From NCBI RefSeq assembly GCF_958979055.1, contig NC_084889.1:26428261-26492260 (forward strand): a stretch of DNA of 64,000 nt, in the 5' to 3' direction. Below, one piece after another: positions 10,335-24,189 of the stretch (the stretch's first letter is position 1; each line of letters begins with the position of its first letter). Under the pieces are notes generated by a model. That model was not told the DNA's origin. It searched no databases and worked only from the letters and a program-made list of their open reading frames with translations. Origin of the DNA: Alnus glutinosa. Taxonomy: Eukaryota > Streptophyta > Magnoliopsida > Fagales > Betulaceae. Made by a program: the position numbers and the translations under genes.

Positions 10335-13281
10335 TATAACGCCCAAGTGAAATTAATTAACCGATAGTTAACTTCATGGTTCGTCTCTTAGTCTTGTTCT
10401 AAAAAGAACAAGACCAAATGGATCTCATCCCCTCTGAACAGAGTTTGCAGCGAAAGACTTTCACTTAAAAGATAAAGATAGCATTCTAAAATCTATAATC
10501 ACAATAAGAATAGCCAGAATAATCTAAAACATCATAACATAGATAGTTAAAGCTTCCACAGCCGTTCTCTTACTTGGTCTGGCTCCTCCAAATGGAACTC
10601 CCGGAACAAAAGTCCTCTTTCTCTGTTGTACAAAGGCCGCTGCGTTCTCCTTCAAGCTCTCTTCGTACATCAAGGCGCGGTTACAAAGGTCGAAGCATGT
10701 CATCATGGTCTTAATACGTGGGCTTAGGCCTCTCTCAAACTTCTTGGCCTTCTTTTCCTCGTCTAGAATGAGGTATACAGCAAACCTCGATAAGTGAATA
10801 AACCTAGTCGCATACTCTATCACTATCATGGTTTCTTGAACTAAATCCATAAATTCCCTCGCCTTTGCCTCCTACACCACTCAACGAAAGAATTGCTTGT
10901 GGAATTCATCCCTAAAGATTTCTCAAGTGATGGCATGTTCTGATCCCAAGTCTAATACGAGAAGGTCCTTCTTCAATTGCAACCATCTTTTCTCTTCACC
11001 AGTCAATCTATGGGTAGCATACTTCACCTTCTGCTCAATAGTTCAGTCAATTGTCTCTAAAAGCTCCCCAATGTCATTTAGCCAATTCTCTGCCCTGAAA
11101 TGATCACCACTCCCATTAAAGTTATCGGAGTTATGACTACAAAAGTCCTTCAGGTTACAACCTCATCCTTTAGTAGCAAGCCTAGCTTCTCAGTCCTAGA
11201 TGATCACTGTGATGCCCCAGTGAGTTTCATGGTTCACCTTCCAGTCTTATTCTAAGAAAAACAAGACCATAGGATCTCATCCTCTCCAAATAAAGTTTGC
11301 AGCGGAAGGCTTTCACTTAAAAGATAAAGATAGTATTTTAAAATCCACAATCACAATAATAATAACAAAAGTAAACTAAAACATTAGAACATAAATAGCT
11401 GGAGCTCTCAAAGTAAGGTCAAAAGACCGATCATAAAAATAAGATACAGATCCAAAGCCAAAAGATCTAGAAGTCATCAACATCAAGAGTCAAATCCTAC
11501 ACTTAAGGAGATAAAGCATAAAGATAATATCTAGCATATCCCGGCGGGATTCACTAGCTACTCTCCACATCCGTGCCAGCCAAATAGGATCAAACTCCTC
11601 AAAAATGATTCTGAGCACTCCCTCCAGTAGGACCATATGCTGTTGCGAAATTTCCATCACGAAAACTATATATAAAACATTACATGTTTCATAGGTGGAA
11701 AGATACAAGCGTACGTCTACGACTTAATGAGTAATAATACGTAAATACAAATTAGAAACAATAGAAGAAGGAAGAGAGAAGTATTTGGTGGTCTACCCAG
11801 GATATTAACTCCTTCCTGGCAGGGTTGGCACTGTCTCAAGGGACCTATAATACAACACCGGTGCCTCGAATATGTATGCATACTGTCATATACTAGCAGC
11901 CCGACCAAGTCCGAGGGTGGCCCACGCTATTAATAAAGCCGTAACTATGACCCACATTCAAGCATGGTTCTTCGGTTACAAACAATTATTGGATCCAAGT
12001 CTCATCATAACACATCATAAACATTTGACCATAAAGAACAACCTATATAATAGTAAGCCCATGGCGATTTTTCCACACGAGATTGTGTACCATGTCATAC
12101 GATGCAATTTAGTCTTTACTGTATTTTACATGCATGCTTTTATAATTTCATTATTTCATTATCTTACCATTAATCACACATTTTCACAAAGTCAAGTTCA
12201 CAGTAGTCAAAGTACATTTCATGTGAGTTATAAACATGCATTTTTTTGTATACAAAATAATCATGCTATGCAGAAAAATAATAATAACAACTATCTATGT
12301 GAATTTTACTCACTTGTATCACAAAGCTCCTCCAAAAAGTCCTAATAAGTTTGCACAACCTCGTAACTAAAAAAAAGAAAAAAGCCTATTGTTAGACCTA
12401 AATCCAAGTTAAAGCTAACCCACACTATATCACGTTTGAAATGGGTATTCTGCCTACTCGACGAACGTGAGTGCTCAAGGGTCGAATGTTCGTGATATGC
12501 ACTGCGAACGTTCGTACTACGTGGAACGATCATTCAAAGCATGAAAGATCGAACGTTCGGCTAAGGGGATCAAACCTTCGTCCCTAGCAGAAACTACATT
12601 TGGAACAAAATTCTAGTATAAGCTGCTACTAAGCTAGACCTAAGTTTGAAGTAACACTCTAAACACGGTTCTAAGCCATAATAGCATCTCATGCAAGAGT
12701 TAAGATGTCTAAAGGATCAAAAAGGCTTATACCTATCACTGAGTTAGTATTAAGACAACGACAGGATGATTAAACTTAAGATTAAAACTTATAAAGATAA
12801 ACCGACAGCATAATGGCTATAAAAGAACGGGTTTAAGGTAAGGGCATTACCGTCTTAACGAGGAATGTCTCCCTCACACCGAAATGACCTCACACGCTCT
12901 CGGTAGAGTAACAACAACTCTAAGGGTCGGAATACATGAAATATGATGACGGGTTAGTTTATTTATATGGGAAAGGTCGTAGGTGGATAAGGATCATCTG
13001 ATCTGCCATCTGGCGAACGTTTGCCAAGCGAGTCTCGAACGTCTGTGTACTTTTAGGGTTAGACCAACATTCGTTGTACGATCCCGATCATTCGGCGTAC
13101 GATCTAACACACATGCCGAAGGCATGTGATGTATCTTATGACACGTAGTACAACACATCATCAAACGTTCTTGGTGGGAACTACAAACGTTCTCGATTCG
13201 AAGTAAACATTCGGTCAACTCAAGAAGTCCTAATTTCCATTTAAGGCCTAATTAACCTTGTTAATAATATGGGGCACTACA
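10335..13281 (-). mobile_element. Internally deleted LTR retroelement (Ty3/gypsy-type gag)
   Basis: CTTTA is duplicated at 10330-10334 and 13282-13286, the 5-bp target duplication of LTR elements. On the minus strand a 2,074 bp LTR spans 13281-11208 and has inverted ends TGTAGTGCCCC...GGGGCATCACA. Then comes a short leader and degenerate gag, and last a stub of the LTR end (about 10555-10335) that matches 11208-11410. The pol region and most of the 3' LTR are deleted, so it is non-functional. The LTR carries many CGAACGTTCG-like palindromes (12460-12580, 13010-13210). Confidence 0.8.
10510..11150 (-). pseudogene. Degenerate retrotransposon gag
   Basis: The minus strand reads, with stops and frame changes, AENWLNDIGELLETI, then EEKRWLQLKKDLL, FRDEFHKQFF, EFMDLVQETMIVIEYATRFI-like, LSRFAVYLILDEEKKAKKFE and RGLSPRIKTMMTC. 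These are hallmarks of the plant Ty3/gypsy gag (retrotransposon gag domain). The zinc knuckle, protease and polymerase are missing because the element is deleted. Confidence 0.8.
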
Positions 13282-13286
13282 CTTTA

Positions 13287-13740
13287 ACACCTAAAAGGTT
13301 AAGCATATAGGAAGAAGTAAATTTAGTCATTAATTAATACTTTTAGACTCTCCCTACGTGTGAACTCAAAATCCATTTTTAATAAGTGAGGTCCAACACG
13401 TGAAATATTTAATTGAAATATGAGGTAAATGAAGAACCTTTGGCTCTAATACGATGTTAAATTATCATTTTTCCTAAAAACTTAAGCTGATAAGAAGAGG
13501 TCAATTTAATCATTTAATCAATATTCTAACACTCCCCCTCATGTGTGAGCTAAAACTCCCTTTTTAATAGGTGATGCTCAACACGTGAAATATTTTAATT
13601 GAAATTAGGGGTGAATTGATGGAAATAGTGTTCGAATTTAGGACCTTTTACTCGGATACCATGTTAAATTACCATTAATACCATGCTTATAAAAAAAGAA
13701 AAATTTAATTATTTAATCAATAATTTAACAACATCAACTT
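13287..13740. repeat. Tandem copies of a dispersed repeat
   Basis: At least two head-to-tail copies of a ~180-bp unit holding AACTTAAGCTGATAAGAAGA, CACTCCCCCTCATGTG and CAACACGTGAAATATTT. A further piece is at 10262. The family could not be assigned. Confidence 0.65.
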
Positions 13741-14203
13741 TAAATTCTTATCATAAAATGGATACATTAATTTCAAACGAAATTGATAGGATTATTATTC
13801 CTCTTCGGAGGCCTTATACAATTGTTTTAACTGCCTAACCTCTGAGGTGCCCCTAGTTCAGCCTAGCCTTTGAGCCCTCACTGTTCCAATCGTTTGGTTA
13901 TCATAAAGTAATTAATTAATTAAGCCATTAGCAATTTAGCAGGCTCGACAGCTCATTCATGTGGGCTTCATGAATATATATATATTTGAAGAAAGCTTCA
14001 TGAATATTTAAATTAATGTTTCACCCGTCCTCTATTTCCATGTTTCTTCCACATTCCAATCCTTGTCTTAGTCAAAGTTTGTTTGCTCATTTGAATGAGT
14101 TAAAAAAAGGAAAAGTTTTGAGCCTCCACAACAAAAGAAGAAAATAAAATAAACTTCATTTGACTTTTCCAAATAAATCCGACCACCAACACGTCAAGAA
14201 ACA
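13741..14203 (+). promoter_or_regulatory. Upstream region of tau-GST gene 1
   Basis: Colinear with 54770-55120 upstream of GST gene 2 (shared CTTATACARTTGT, GGTTATCATAAARTAATTA, GTCAAAGTTTGTTTGCTCAT). It contains TTTGACTTTTCC (a W-box-like TTGAC core) and ACACGTCAAG (CGTCA, the reverse of the TGACG as-1 core known to drive many tau GSTs). Function of these motifs is inferred only. Confidence 0.45.
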
Positions 14204-14216
14204 TATATATATAAAC
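14204..14216 (+). promoter_or_regulatory. TATA box of GST gene 1
   Basis: TATATATATAAAC lies about 75-80 bp before the start codon; gene 2 has CTATAAAC at the matching place (55123-55130). Confidence 0.6.
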
Positions 14217-14258
14217 ACACAACATAGACCAGCCACAAAGTTAGAAAGTCAAATTTGA

Positions 14259-16102
<1,844 letters not shown>

Positions 16103-17664
16103 CCGTGGAAATCATGCTCCATTGGCAAAGGCAGCCAAGAAAATGGAACAAGCATTGAGTGAAGCTGAACCTATATATATATATATATAGCTTTTATTTA
16201 TATATTTTCCCTTAATTTTTTCGCAGCCCCATAAATCTCGCATAATTAGACTTACATTAATTGTCATGGTTTGATGACAATGTTAAGGGTGAGATTGGTA
16301 AATACTTATTAATTTGTTCTATTTCCAAGTATCAACAAGCTCAATAAAATTAGATAAGATGCAGAGATTTGTTATTTTCTTGCAATATTACCCTCTTCAC
16401 TTTTATATTCATTAATTAGGACAAAAGGGAAAGAGCTCTAGCTTCTTGTTATTTTTCTCCTATATATAAAATGGTACCGACCCATTGAAAAACCATATGC
16501 TGATCTGCAATAACTTTCATGCGGTTGAAGATGATCTTAATTACTGGTTTGGTTTCTGTTATAAATCCCCATCAATATGACTGGCCGAGACTACCAATTG
16601 TTGGTATTAGCAAATAGCAAGCAACCTTAACATGTCTAATAAACCGCAAGGATATAAACGTTAGGTGGAATTTCCCTTAAAAACCGGCTTGAGTGACTTA
16701 TTAATTTATGTGGAACTCTTAGAATCGTAACACATTATTACGCTTCACAACCGACATCTACGGCTACCCGGCCACTCTATCAACACTGACTCGATGGTTT
16801 TTTGCAATTTGATCAATATTCAATTATTTAACACTATTCTCATACTTAATACCAAGATATTTTATTTCAGTCTATAGGCCGCCCTCTCTATGTCTTGACT
16901 ACAAAATCGCAGTCTATTTGATCTCATACTTGAAAAACTGAGCTCGTATTTGACATCAAACCTACAACCATAATTTTCCAATGAGGGGACAAATTTTAAT
17001 AAATTCCAAATAATAATTTTCTCAATCTGAATGTTCAATTAGCTGTATGTTAACATTCATGGGGATGATAGCAGAACCTTAACTGAGAGACATTACATTT
17101 CAAGTGGTTGTTGTGCTAATATTTTTTTAAAAAAAATTATTTTACGCTCAAACAAACAAATTTAATATATATATTTTTTTTTATCTGACCAATACAAGAC
17201 TAAAACATTGTTAGTAATAGTTTATGATCCATCTCGATCTCATTATCTCTCCAATATTTTGACGACAGATACAACTCACGTTTTCTCGTGTGGTACAGTA
17301 GGCACTTCTAGAAACTGCTAATATTTATGGTCAAAGTCGTAGAATTGCAACAAAACCTTCGACTTTTCAATATTTGCCTCGAAATACCCATATGTTTGAA
17401 TGTTTCTAACCATTGGAACAAATTCTTCAGTAAAATTCTAAATTAGTTCTATATATATATATATAGCTTAATTGCATCATCAGGCCGGCTGCCGCCCAAT
17501 TCCTTTATTTTAAACATATCTTAAGGAACAAAATCGTCCTTAGACCAATGCATCGAGTTGAACAAATATAGACGTTTGCTTGTTTATTAAAATAATTAAG
17601 AAAATATATATATATATAGGGAAGAAAAACTTCAGAGAAATCATTTTATAAGTATCCTCGCCAA
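16103..17664 (+). repeat. GST 3' UTR and flank, copy B
   Basis: Begins as the 3' UTR of gene 1 (polyadenylation-type AATAAA at 16343-16348) and continues colinearly with copy A. It lacks the PIF-like element at about 17470 and the SINE, so it shows the empty sites of both. It has lost most of the distal flank found in copies A and D just before the psaB fragment. Confidence 0.85.
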
Positions 17665-18140
17665 TGGCAATTGGCAATACTTTTTCTTCCAGAAATGTTT
17701 TTCATTTTGGGAAATTGGCAATACTTTTTCTTCCAGAAATGTTTTTCATGTAGCTTGGAAGGAAATTTTGAGACAAGGGTACAGTACCCTTTACATGTAA
17801 GATGCATTGCTCATGTAATTTGGAATCCTCATTTTGGTCAACCGGTTATGGAAGCTTTTACTTGAGGGGATACTCTTGGACCAATAATTTCTTAGAGGTA
17901 TTACCACATCCCCAAGGATTAGGCCCACTTTTTATAGGTCAATAGAATTTTTATGCGCAAAATCTAGATTCGGGTAGTCATTTATTTGGTAGCTCCCAAG
18001 GCGCAAGAACTGCCATTCTTACCTTTCTTGGGGGATTTCATCTGCAAACGCAAAGTTTACTGATATTGCTCATCATCATTTAGCTATTACATTTATTTTT
18101 CTCGTTTTTGTTCATATGTATAGATATGACAAATTTTGAA
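17665..18140 (+). pseudogene. psaB: Nuclear plastid insertion: psaB fragment, copy B
   Basis: Contains [20 protein letters not shown], then after an internal deletion [32 protein letters not shown], [12 protein letters not shown], and [20 protein letters not shown]. This reaches further toward the psaB 3' end than copies A and D. A ~46-bp direct duplication (AATTGGCAATACTTTTTCTT repeated) lies at its start. Numerous changes and stops make it non-functional. Confidence 0.9.
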
Positions 18141-18570
18141 CAAAGATCAGCCATTTGTCTTTGTGTTTTCACATCGAAGATTCTTTATAGATGAAGAGAT
18201 GCCAAAGGGGCTTCTTACCTTCCTAAAGAGATCTTCATTCATCTATATATAACGTTGGTTTACCAAGAATATGCAAGAAAAAAAAAAAAAAATGGAATTG
18301 TTGATTTATCGCTTGAGGTGGCTTAGAACAAATAATTCATTATCTAATGGATTTTTCCATTTTAATACACCATCCAAGAGTTATGAGTATTTATAAAATC
18401 TGTTTCTATCTAATGGAAAGCTATTGGATCAAACGACAAAGACGTTGAAAAAAAATATGACTTTTCTTGAATGAAACAAAAGTTAGATTTATGTAAAAAG
18501 AGAAAGGTTTCCCATTCCCTAGCTGGAAAGATATATGGCCATGAAAAAGGGATTTAAGCATAACATAATT
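18141..18570 (+). pseudogene. ycf2: Nuclear plastid insertion: ycf2 C-terminal fragment
   Basis: Translates with interruptions as [51 protein letters not shown], matching the end of plastid Ycf2. It is directly fused to the psaB piece, although these genes are far apart in chloroplast DNA, so the insertion is a chimera of plastid fragments. 60306-60420 holds the beginning of the same ycf2 piece. Confidence 0.85.
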
Positions 18571-18679
18571 GACTGAGGGGTAAAGTCGTAGAAATACCTC
18601 TTTTACTAAGGAAAAATAATAATAATAATAATAATTGAGTATCGCTTGTATAAAACGATATTAATAATTTATGGTTCGT

Positions 18680-18905
18680 TTAGATTTTTGATTTCAAAAA
18701 GTGCGAGTTAAAAATAATGATTTTAAAATATGAGATTAGAAAAAATAATTTTTAAAAGCACCCCCTGACTTGTGTTTGAAAAGCCAGATTTATGCGTTTT
18801 TAAATCTCAATTTTTTAAAAACACAATTCTTGAACGATTCATTTTTCTGAAATTTGGTTTAAAATCATACTTTTTGTCTACAAAATCGCAATCTCAAACA
18901 CGCCC
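18680..18905. mobile_element. MITE-like element
   Basis: GGTTCGTTTAGATTTTTGAT at the left is partly matched in reverse complement at the right by GGGCGTGTTTGAGATTGCGA, with complementary AAAAATT tracts in between. About 225 bp, no coding capacity. The target duplication is unclear. Confidence 0.4.
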
Positions 18906-19090
18906 TTAATGTCGTTTACTATTCAAACGGCACTAAATTCAAATTTTTTAGTGTCATTTACTATTTAAACAACACTAAATTTAATTTAATTTTTTTTTGT
19001 TGGTGTTGTTTACCGTTTAAGCGACAATAAAATCAAATTTTTTTAGTGTCGTCATTGTTACAACGACACTAAAATCGTTCCTATTTATAT
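18905..19090. repeat. AACGACACTAAA inverted-repeat cluster
   Basis: Alternating copies of TTTAGTGTCGTTT and AAACGACACTAAA variants (CTATTCAAACGGCACTAAAT and others). The same motif fills 42065-42310, 43010-43315 and 54190-54390, where one cluster begins with CACTACAAAAA. It is therefore probably the subterminal repeat of a CACTA-family element; no terminus is visible here. Confidence 0.55.
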
Positions 19091-19434
19091 ATTATCCTTA
19101 CTCTCTCTCTCTCTCTCAGATCTCCTTTTTTCTTCTTCTCTACTTCTTCGTTTTTTTTCTTCTTCTTTTTCCTGTTCTCCCCCTCTCACGCATCCCCTTT
19201 TCCTCTTCTTTTGTGTTTTTTTCCTTCTTCCTCCTTTCTCTTCTTCTCCCTCACCTTAGACCACTCACAGCGGCTTATTTAAATTTTATCAAGAATAGTT
19301 AACGAAAACCATTTTTACTAGTTTAGCTAACCACTTTTCAACACCTTCTTCCATCAGCTTATCTAAACTTCTCTCTATTTTATTAAAATAATCAATTTTT
19401 TATTTTTATTCATTTTAATTTTAATCACTCTTCT

Positions 19435-19861
19435 TCACCTCCCCTTACCTCCCTCTCTCCCACAGACTGAGAGTTGCTCCAAAGCTGACACAGAATACAA
19501 AGAATCAGGAAGTGGCCCTGAAAGTGAATCGCTGTCCACATGTAATTGTTGCAGAGATGTGCTGCAATTTCCCAAGCCTTCAAGACCGCCCACCAGACGG
19601 TTCACAGACAAATCAAGAATCTGAATCCCATTTGAGGAACTGCAAATGTTATAATTAAACTGGCCGAAGAATGAATTGTTGCTAATGTTGAACACAAAAA
19701 GATTTGGCAATCCCCTGAGCTCGGGAAAATTCCCACTGAGTTGCTAGATATATTCAATACTTGAATGGATTCACTCTACCACCAACAGAACCATTTTCCT
19801 TCACATTCTCACAGACAACACCATCCCACTTGCAGCAAATGGATTCACTGGGCCAGGCTGT
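19435..19861 (-). pseudogene. Phytosulfokine-receptor-like (PSKR1-type) LRR fragment
   Basis: Minus strand: CCKWDGVVCENVKENGSVGG (the cysteine-pair N-cap before the LRRs), then, after a gap and a stop, NFPELRGLPNLFVFNISNNS, NGIQILDLSVNRLVGGLEG, LGNCSTSLQQLHVDSDSLSG and PLPDSLYSVSALEQLSV. These match consecutive regions of the LRR ectodomain of peptide-receptor kinases of the PSKR type, with the intervening repeats deleted. No kinase domain follows. The frame ends in unrelated CT-rich sequence near 19440. A dead fragment. Confidence 0.75.
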
Positions 19862-21209
19862 GACTACGAATGATATAAACACTCTCTAGGCCTCATTACA
19901 TATGTATCATCCACTTGTGACTGGAACGCAAAGCTTGGGAATGTTATAGCTATGCCCCTGCTCAAAGAAATTAAATAAATAGTACTCAGAAATTTGGCAT
20001 ACATAGATAAATATGAGTGACTACGAATGTTAAAGACAAGGAACTTCTGACATACATTTCCTTTATATTTTCTGTTGGCATGTCTGTGTACCCATAGAAG
20101 AATTTTATCAAACAACATGTAGTCTCTCCTCATAGAAGAATTTAATCAAACAACATGCAGTCTCTCCTACCCAAAAATAGTTCTATTTGATTTTCGATTA
20201 ATTGTTAACCTTTAAGAGAGATTACAGTACAACTCCATCACCAAACCAGACGGTTTTCTTGTTGAGTTCCAAAAACAGAAGAAGAAAAAAATCATTTCCC
20301 GGGTAGGAAGTTTAGTTTATCCGAAATATGAATATTCTTTATGGTTGTTTGTATCAAGAGCCAAAGAAGAAAGAATAAAGCTTTCATCAATACCCAAATG
20401 TTAATTCATTCAGAATTGTTTGTACGTTCTCAACACTTGAAAAATAGTTTCTTCACAGAGAAAACACCCTGCACTCAAACCATGGTACAAGTAACGAATT
20501 TGTAGGACTCAATCTTTTACTGAACAATAAATTCACATATGCCACTGGCCCACTACACCATCCTAGTAAAAGCTTCCGTGAGGAGAACACCAAACATCAT
20601 GAGAAAAATATGGAATCAGCCAAAAAGAGTTTAGAAAATAAACCATTTTAATTAGTAGTCACAACAGAAATATGAGGACCAGATTCTTTCAGCCAAAGCT
20701 CTCTTTTTCATTATCTATAGAGAATTCTCAGATTAAGCAAGGCATTAGCGAGAGAAAAAGTCAGAGGGGCACAAGGAAATTCACTACAACTACAAGCAAA
20801 GATAATCATATGTAAGCTGAGATGACCGAGTTCTAATGACAAATATCTATCGAATTGCATTTCCATATCTGGTCATAAATACAAGTAATTGTGTGCTCAA
20901 CTTGTCCTCTAGCCTCAAACAAAAAAAATAAAAAATCTGCATTTCTACCCAAACCAAGCAGAGGGTCTGGAGTGTGGGAAGAGTAATGGTCATGAGATCA
21001 TATATAATCAAATGAAAAATGCACAATACACAGGGAAAACCATAAACCAGTCCTCCCTGGAAAAGAACATGGTGATCTGGTTCTTTTCTGAATCCCTCAA
21101 AGCCCCATTCTTACACATGAATCAATGGGGTTACAACCACTTCCTTCTTTTTCTGCCCAAAAAAGGGCATATCCTACCTCCATGCATCAAAAGAGCGAAT
21201 GAGCCTAGA
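19862..21209. other. Gene-free stretch before the left Helitron
   Basis: No gene is supported. The true 5' end of the left Helitron could lie in this stretch, but I found no TCTATACT-type terminus. Confidence 0.4.
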
Positions 21210-21851
21210 ACAGTGCTTTTTCTTTGACACTTGCGGTTTTACCATTATGCCCTTTATCTTTCATCGTTAAAGTTAAATGAGGCAGTGTAATTTTTGTCTT
21301 TCGTCGTAAAGATTTATCGGTCTATCCTTCTTGTTTGTTTATTAGAGGTAAATCAGGCCGGATTATTTTTGTTTTTCCGTATTTTTCTGAGATTATAAAA
21401 TTATTATGTTGTCCTTGTTTACCTCTCGGTTGGCTGAAAAATTTGCTGGGTATTTTAGTCTTTCACTTAAAATTACCGATTTGCCATTTAAGTTTGCAAA
21501 GAACCGAGTTTTTTTTTAGGAATATTTTAGTCTTTTCATTCATGCATTAGTTTTACTTTTTTACCCCTTTAAATCCTTTGAGTTAAAAAAGATATGGGCT
21601 TTTTCGTCTTTTAGTTTGAAATTACTGTAGTACCCTTTTCATTGTTAAAGATTTTCTTTTACGGGGGCCTTTTTTTGTCTTTTTCCTTTTTCCGCAATTT
21701 TTTTTTAATGCCCTGCTTTGTATCTCTCCAATCGGTCAAGAAATCGCGCGTTTTGCCTTCCTCGACCCTGCAATTTCGCCTTCCTCAATGCCCTAAATCT
21801 TCAATCCATCATGTAAGTACATCTTTTATGTATAACATACACTCGTATGCT

Positions 21852-21883
<32 letters not shown>

Positions 21884-22184
21884 CTTTTTCTTTTCCTTTC
21901 TGCTTTGGTTTGACGCACAGAGAAATCAAAAGGGACTGTTAGAATTTGGTCTGTGTGTTCATGCTCCGTTTGGTTATGCCGAGAAATGAACAGGTAGATT
22001 TTTTATTTTATTTATTTTTTTAATTTGAGCTGAGAGAGCTGGGTAAAAAGTGTGAATGGCTCTTGCACAGTTATTATTCTTAGACGCATGCGGTATGACA
22101 TCGATTGTGTTAATATTTGACCTTTTTTTATTTTTATTTTATTTTATTTTATTATTACTCTTACACGCTTGAATGCAATGTGTC

Positions 22185-22264
22185 TGACAGAGAAGATGAG
22201 CTTCGTGTACAAGCACCGTCTATGAGTAATGGCTCTAGCAAGAGATCTAAGATTTCCAAAAAGG
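22185..22264 (+). pseudogene. Possible captured exon of unknown gene
   Basis: TCTGACAG acceptor, open frame EDELRVQAPSMSNGSSKRSK..., and AAAAAG|GTAGAC donor give an exon-like segment within the left Helitron. I do not recognise the protein. It may belong to the gene piece next to it or to a different capture. Confidence 0.3.
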
Positions 22265-22639
22265 TAGACAGTTTTGATTAGTGGAAGTTCTTAATTATTG
22301 TTCATGCTCCTTGATTGTCACTTTTCAACCTTTTTTAAAAAAAAAAAAAAAAAAAAATTTTACAATTTTTTGATGATTGCAATGGCCTCTGTTCCGAGAA
22401 AACGACGGTCAGGTGTGTGGTTAGACAACTTTCTAATTATTTTTTCTTCACTTCCCTGGTTTATGATTGTTAGTGTAAGTTATGTTCCAATGCATAAATC
22501 TTAGTGGTTTGATTCACCGAGAGAATCTGTTGCAGCTCTTTTTCCGTATATACATACATGACCAAAATGATAATTTCTTGCGTGAATCTTTATTGACATG
22601 GTGTTTCCATCGCATAAATGATGAATATCGAAATTTCAG

Positions 22640-24152
22640 GTTCACGGAGGCTCAAGCGGTATTGGTACATTTTCAATTCAGAGAGCTAAATACCAAGGAG
22701 GAAGAGTGTTTGTCACAGCAGGTCCAGTATCCCTTTTCTTCTTATGCATAGGTTTAGTTCCCATGTAATCATATATTTGAAATCTTGATTGTCAGGGAGT
22801 GAGGAAAAATTAGCTTTTTGCAAGAAACTTGGAGCTGATGTGTGCATCAATTACAAGACACAGGATTTTGTTAAACGGGTAGACAAGGTATTTTTTCCGC
22901 TATTAAAACCTTTTCCCATTTTTTTTTTATAAAGGGGTGGCTCACGTTTTTAATGAGATTAGCTTTTTACTTATCATTTTTTTTTAAAAAAAAAAATAAA
23001 GATTGATATGCTTGTATTATTCTTTGTGAAATGATTATTTGGAGAGAAGAAACAACTCACTAATGTTCAATGGCAGGCGTTGATGTTATTCTGGATCCAA
23101 TGTGAGTAGAAACATTGAGAGCTTAAATGTTGATGGGAGGCTTTTTATTATTGGCGCTATGGGTGGTTCAGATGCAAAAATCGATCTCCATGTTCTTCTT
23201 GCAAGGTGCCTCACAGTGCAATGTATGACAGTTTATATTGGGTTTTAAGTACCATAGCTTTGGTGTTGGATGAATTCAATTTTCTCTCATCCAAGTGTTT
23301 TTTTTTTTTTTTTTTTTGGTCTTATAATATGCACCTGCTGGATCATTCATTCCTGATCATAATAGAAGTATATAAATATATGAATATATGTGAATCTGAC
23401 GTATAGCTTTTTGCGTTGGGATGCAGAAGCCATATAAACCCAGCTGTATAATAAAAGATGCTAGGTAAACTTTCTGACCAACAATGCTATATTAAATCTC
23501 TCAAAGGATGCCCCTCGTGGTAAGAAAGATATAATAACCATCGCCGGACGATGAATGTTTCTGGGCACTAAGAAAATTATGCCACCAATGGGGAAACTAT
23601 GTTTTATCGTAAGAAGGGGTATGGAAAACAATTTCTAAATCTTTTTGAATTCACAAATATGCAAAGTTGTTCCCTCAACATCCTTCTTTATCCTTTGATT
23701 ATATGTCCTGCATCTGTTTTGTATTTCATCTTGCATATCTGCTATTGGTACATGGACAGTTCTCATTTTTAATGGTAAAAGTGGTTTTGTATAGATAAAT
23801 TTCCCATAGAGAACTCACTTTGTTCCGAGAATCATTATTTTCTTAGTAAATATTTCTCTTTTTCTTCCTGCAGATAATTATTGTCCTTTGCTTTTAGTAG
23901 ATATAATTTATGGCTTTATGCTTATGGTGGTTGTGTATGTAGCGGCTGGGTTGCGACACAGAAGTGCGGAAAACAAAGCTGTGATTGTTAATCAAGTTGA
24001 GAAGATTGTTTGGCCTGCAATTGTGGTGGACAAGGTGAAGCCAGTGGTGCGCGGACAAGTCTTTTCCATTTTCTGAAGCAGCGAAGGCTCACTGGCTCAT
24101 GGAAAGTAACGATCATATTGGAAAGATACTGCTTCTTCCATGATGCTGTGGA
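22640..24152 (+). pseudogene. Captured quinone oxidoreductase (PIG3/zeta-crystallin-like) fragment
   Basis: Exons are still recognisable with introns: 22640-22721 (VHGGSSGIGTFSIQRAKYQG, the Rossmann glycine motif), 22796-22887 (SEEKLAFCKKLGADVCINYK), about 23076-23215 (GVDVILDPM, ESLNVDGRLFIIGAMGGSDA) and about 23943-24152 (AAGLRHRSAENKAVIVNQVE, then in the next frame SEAAKAHWLMESNDHIGKIL). It corresponds to the NADPH-binding half of a medium-chain dehydrogenase/reductase that reduces quinones. The N-terminal exons are missing, exon 3 has a deletion with stops, and exon 4 has a frameshift. Retained introns show capture from genomic DNA, not cDNA. Confidence 0.85.
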
Positions 24153-24189
24153 TGATCTGTGACTTGAGTGGATGATTTTATTTTAGCCC

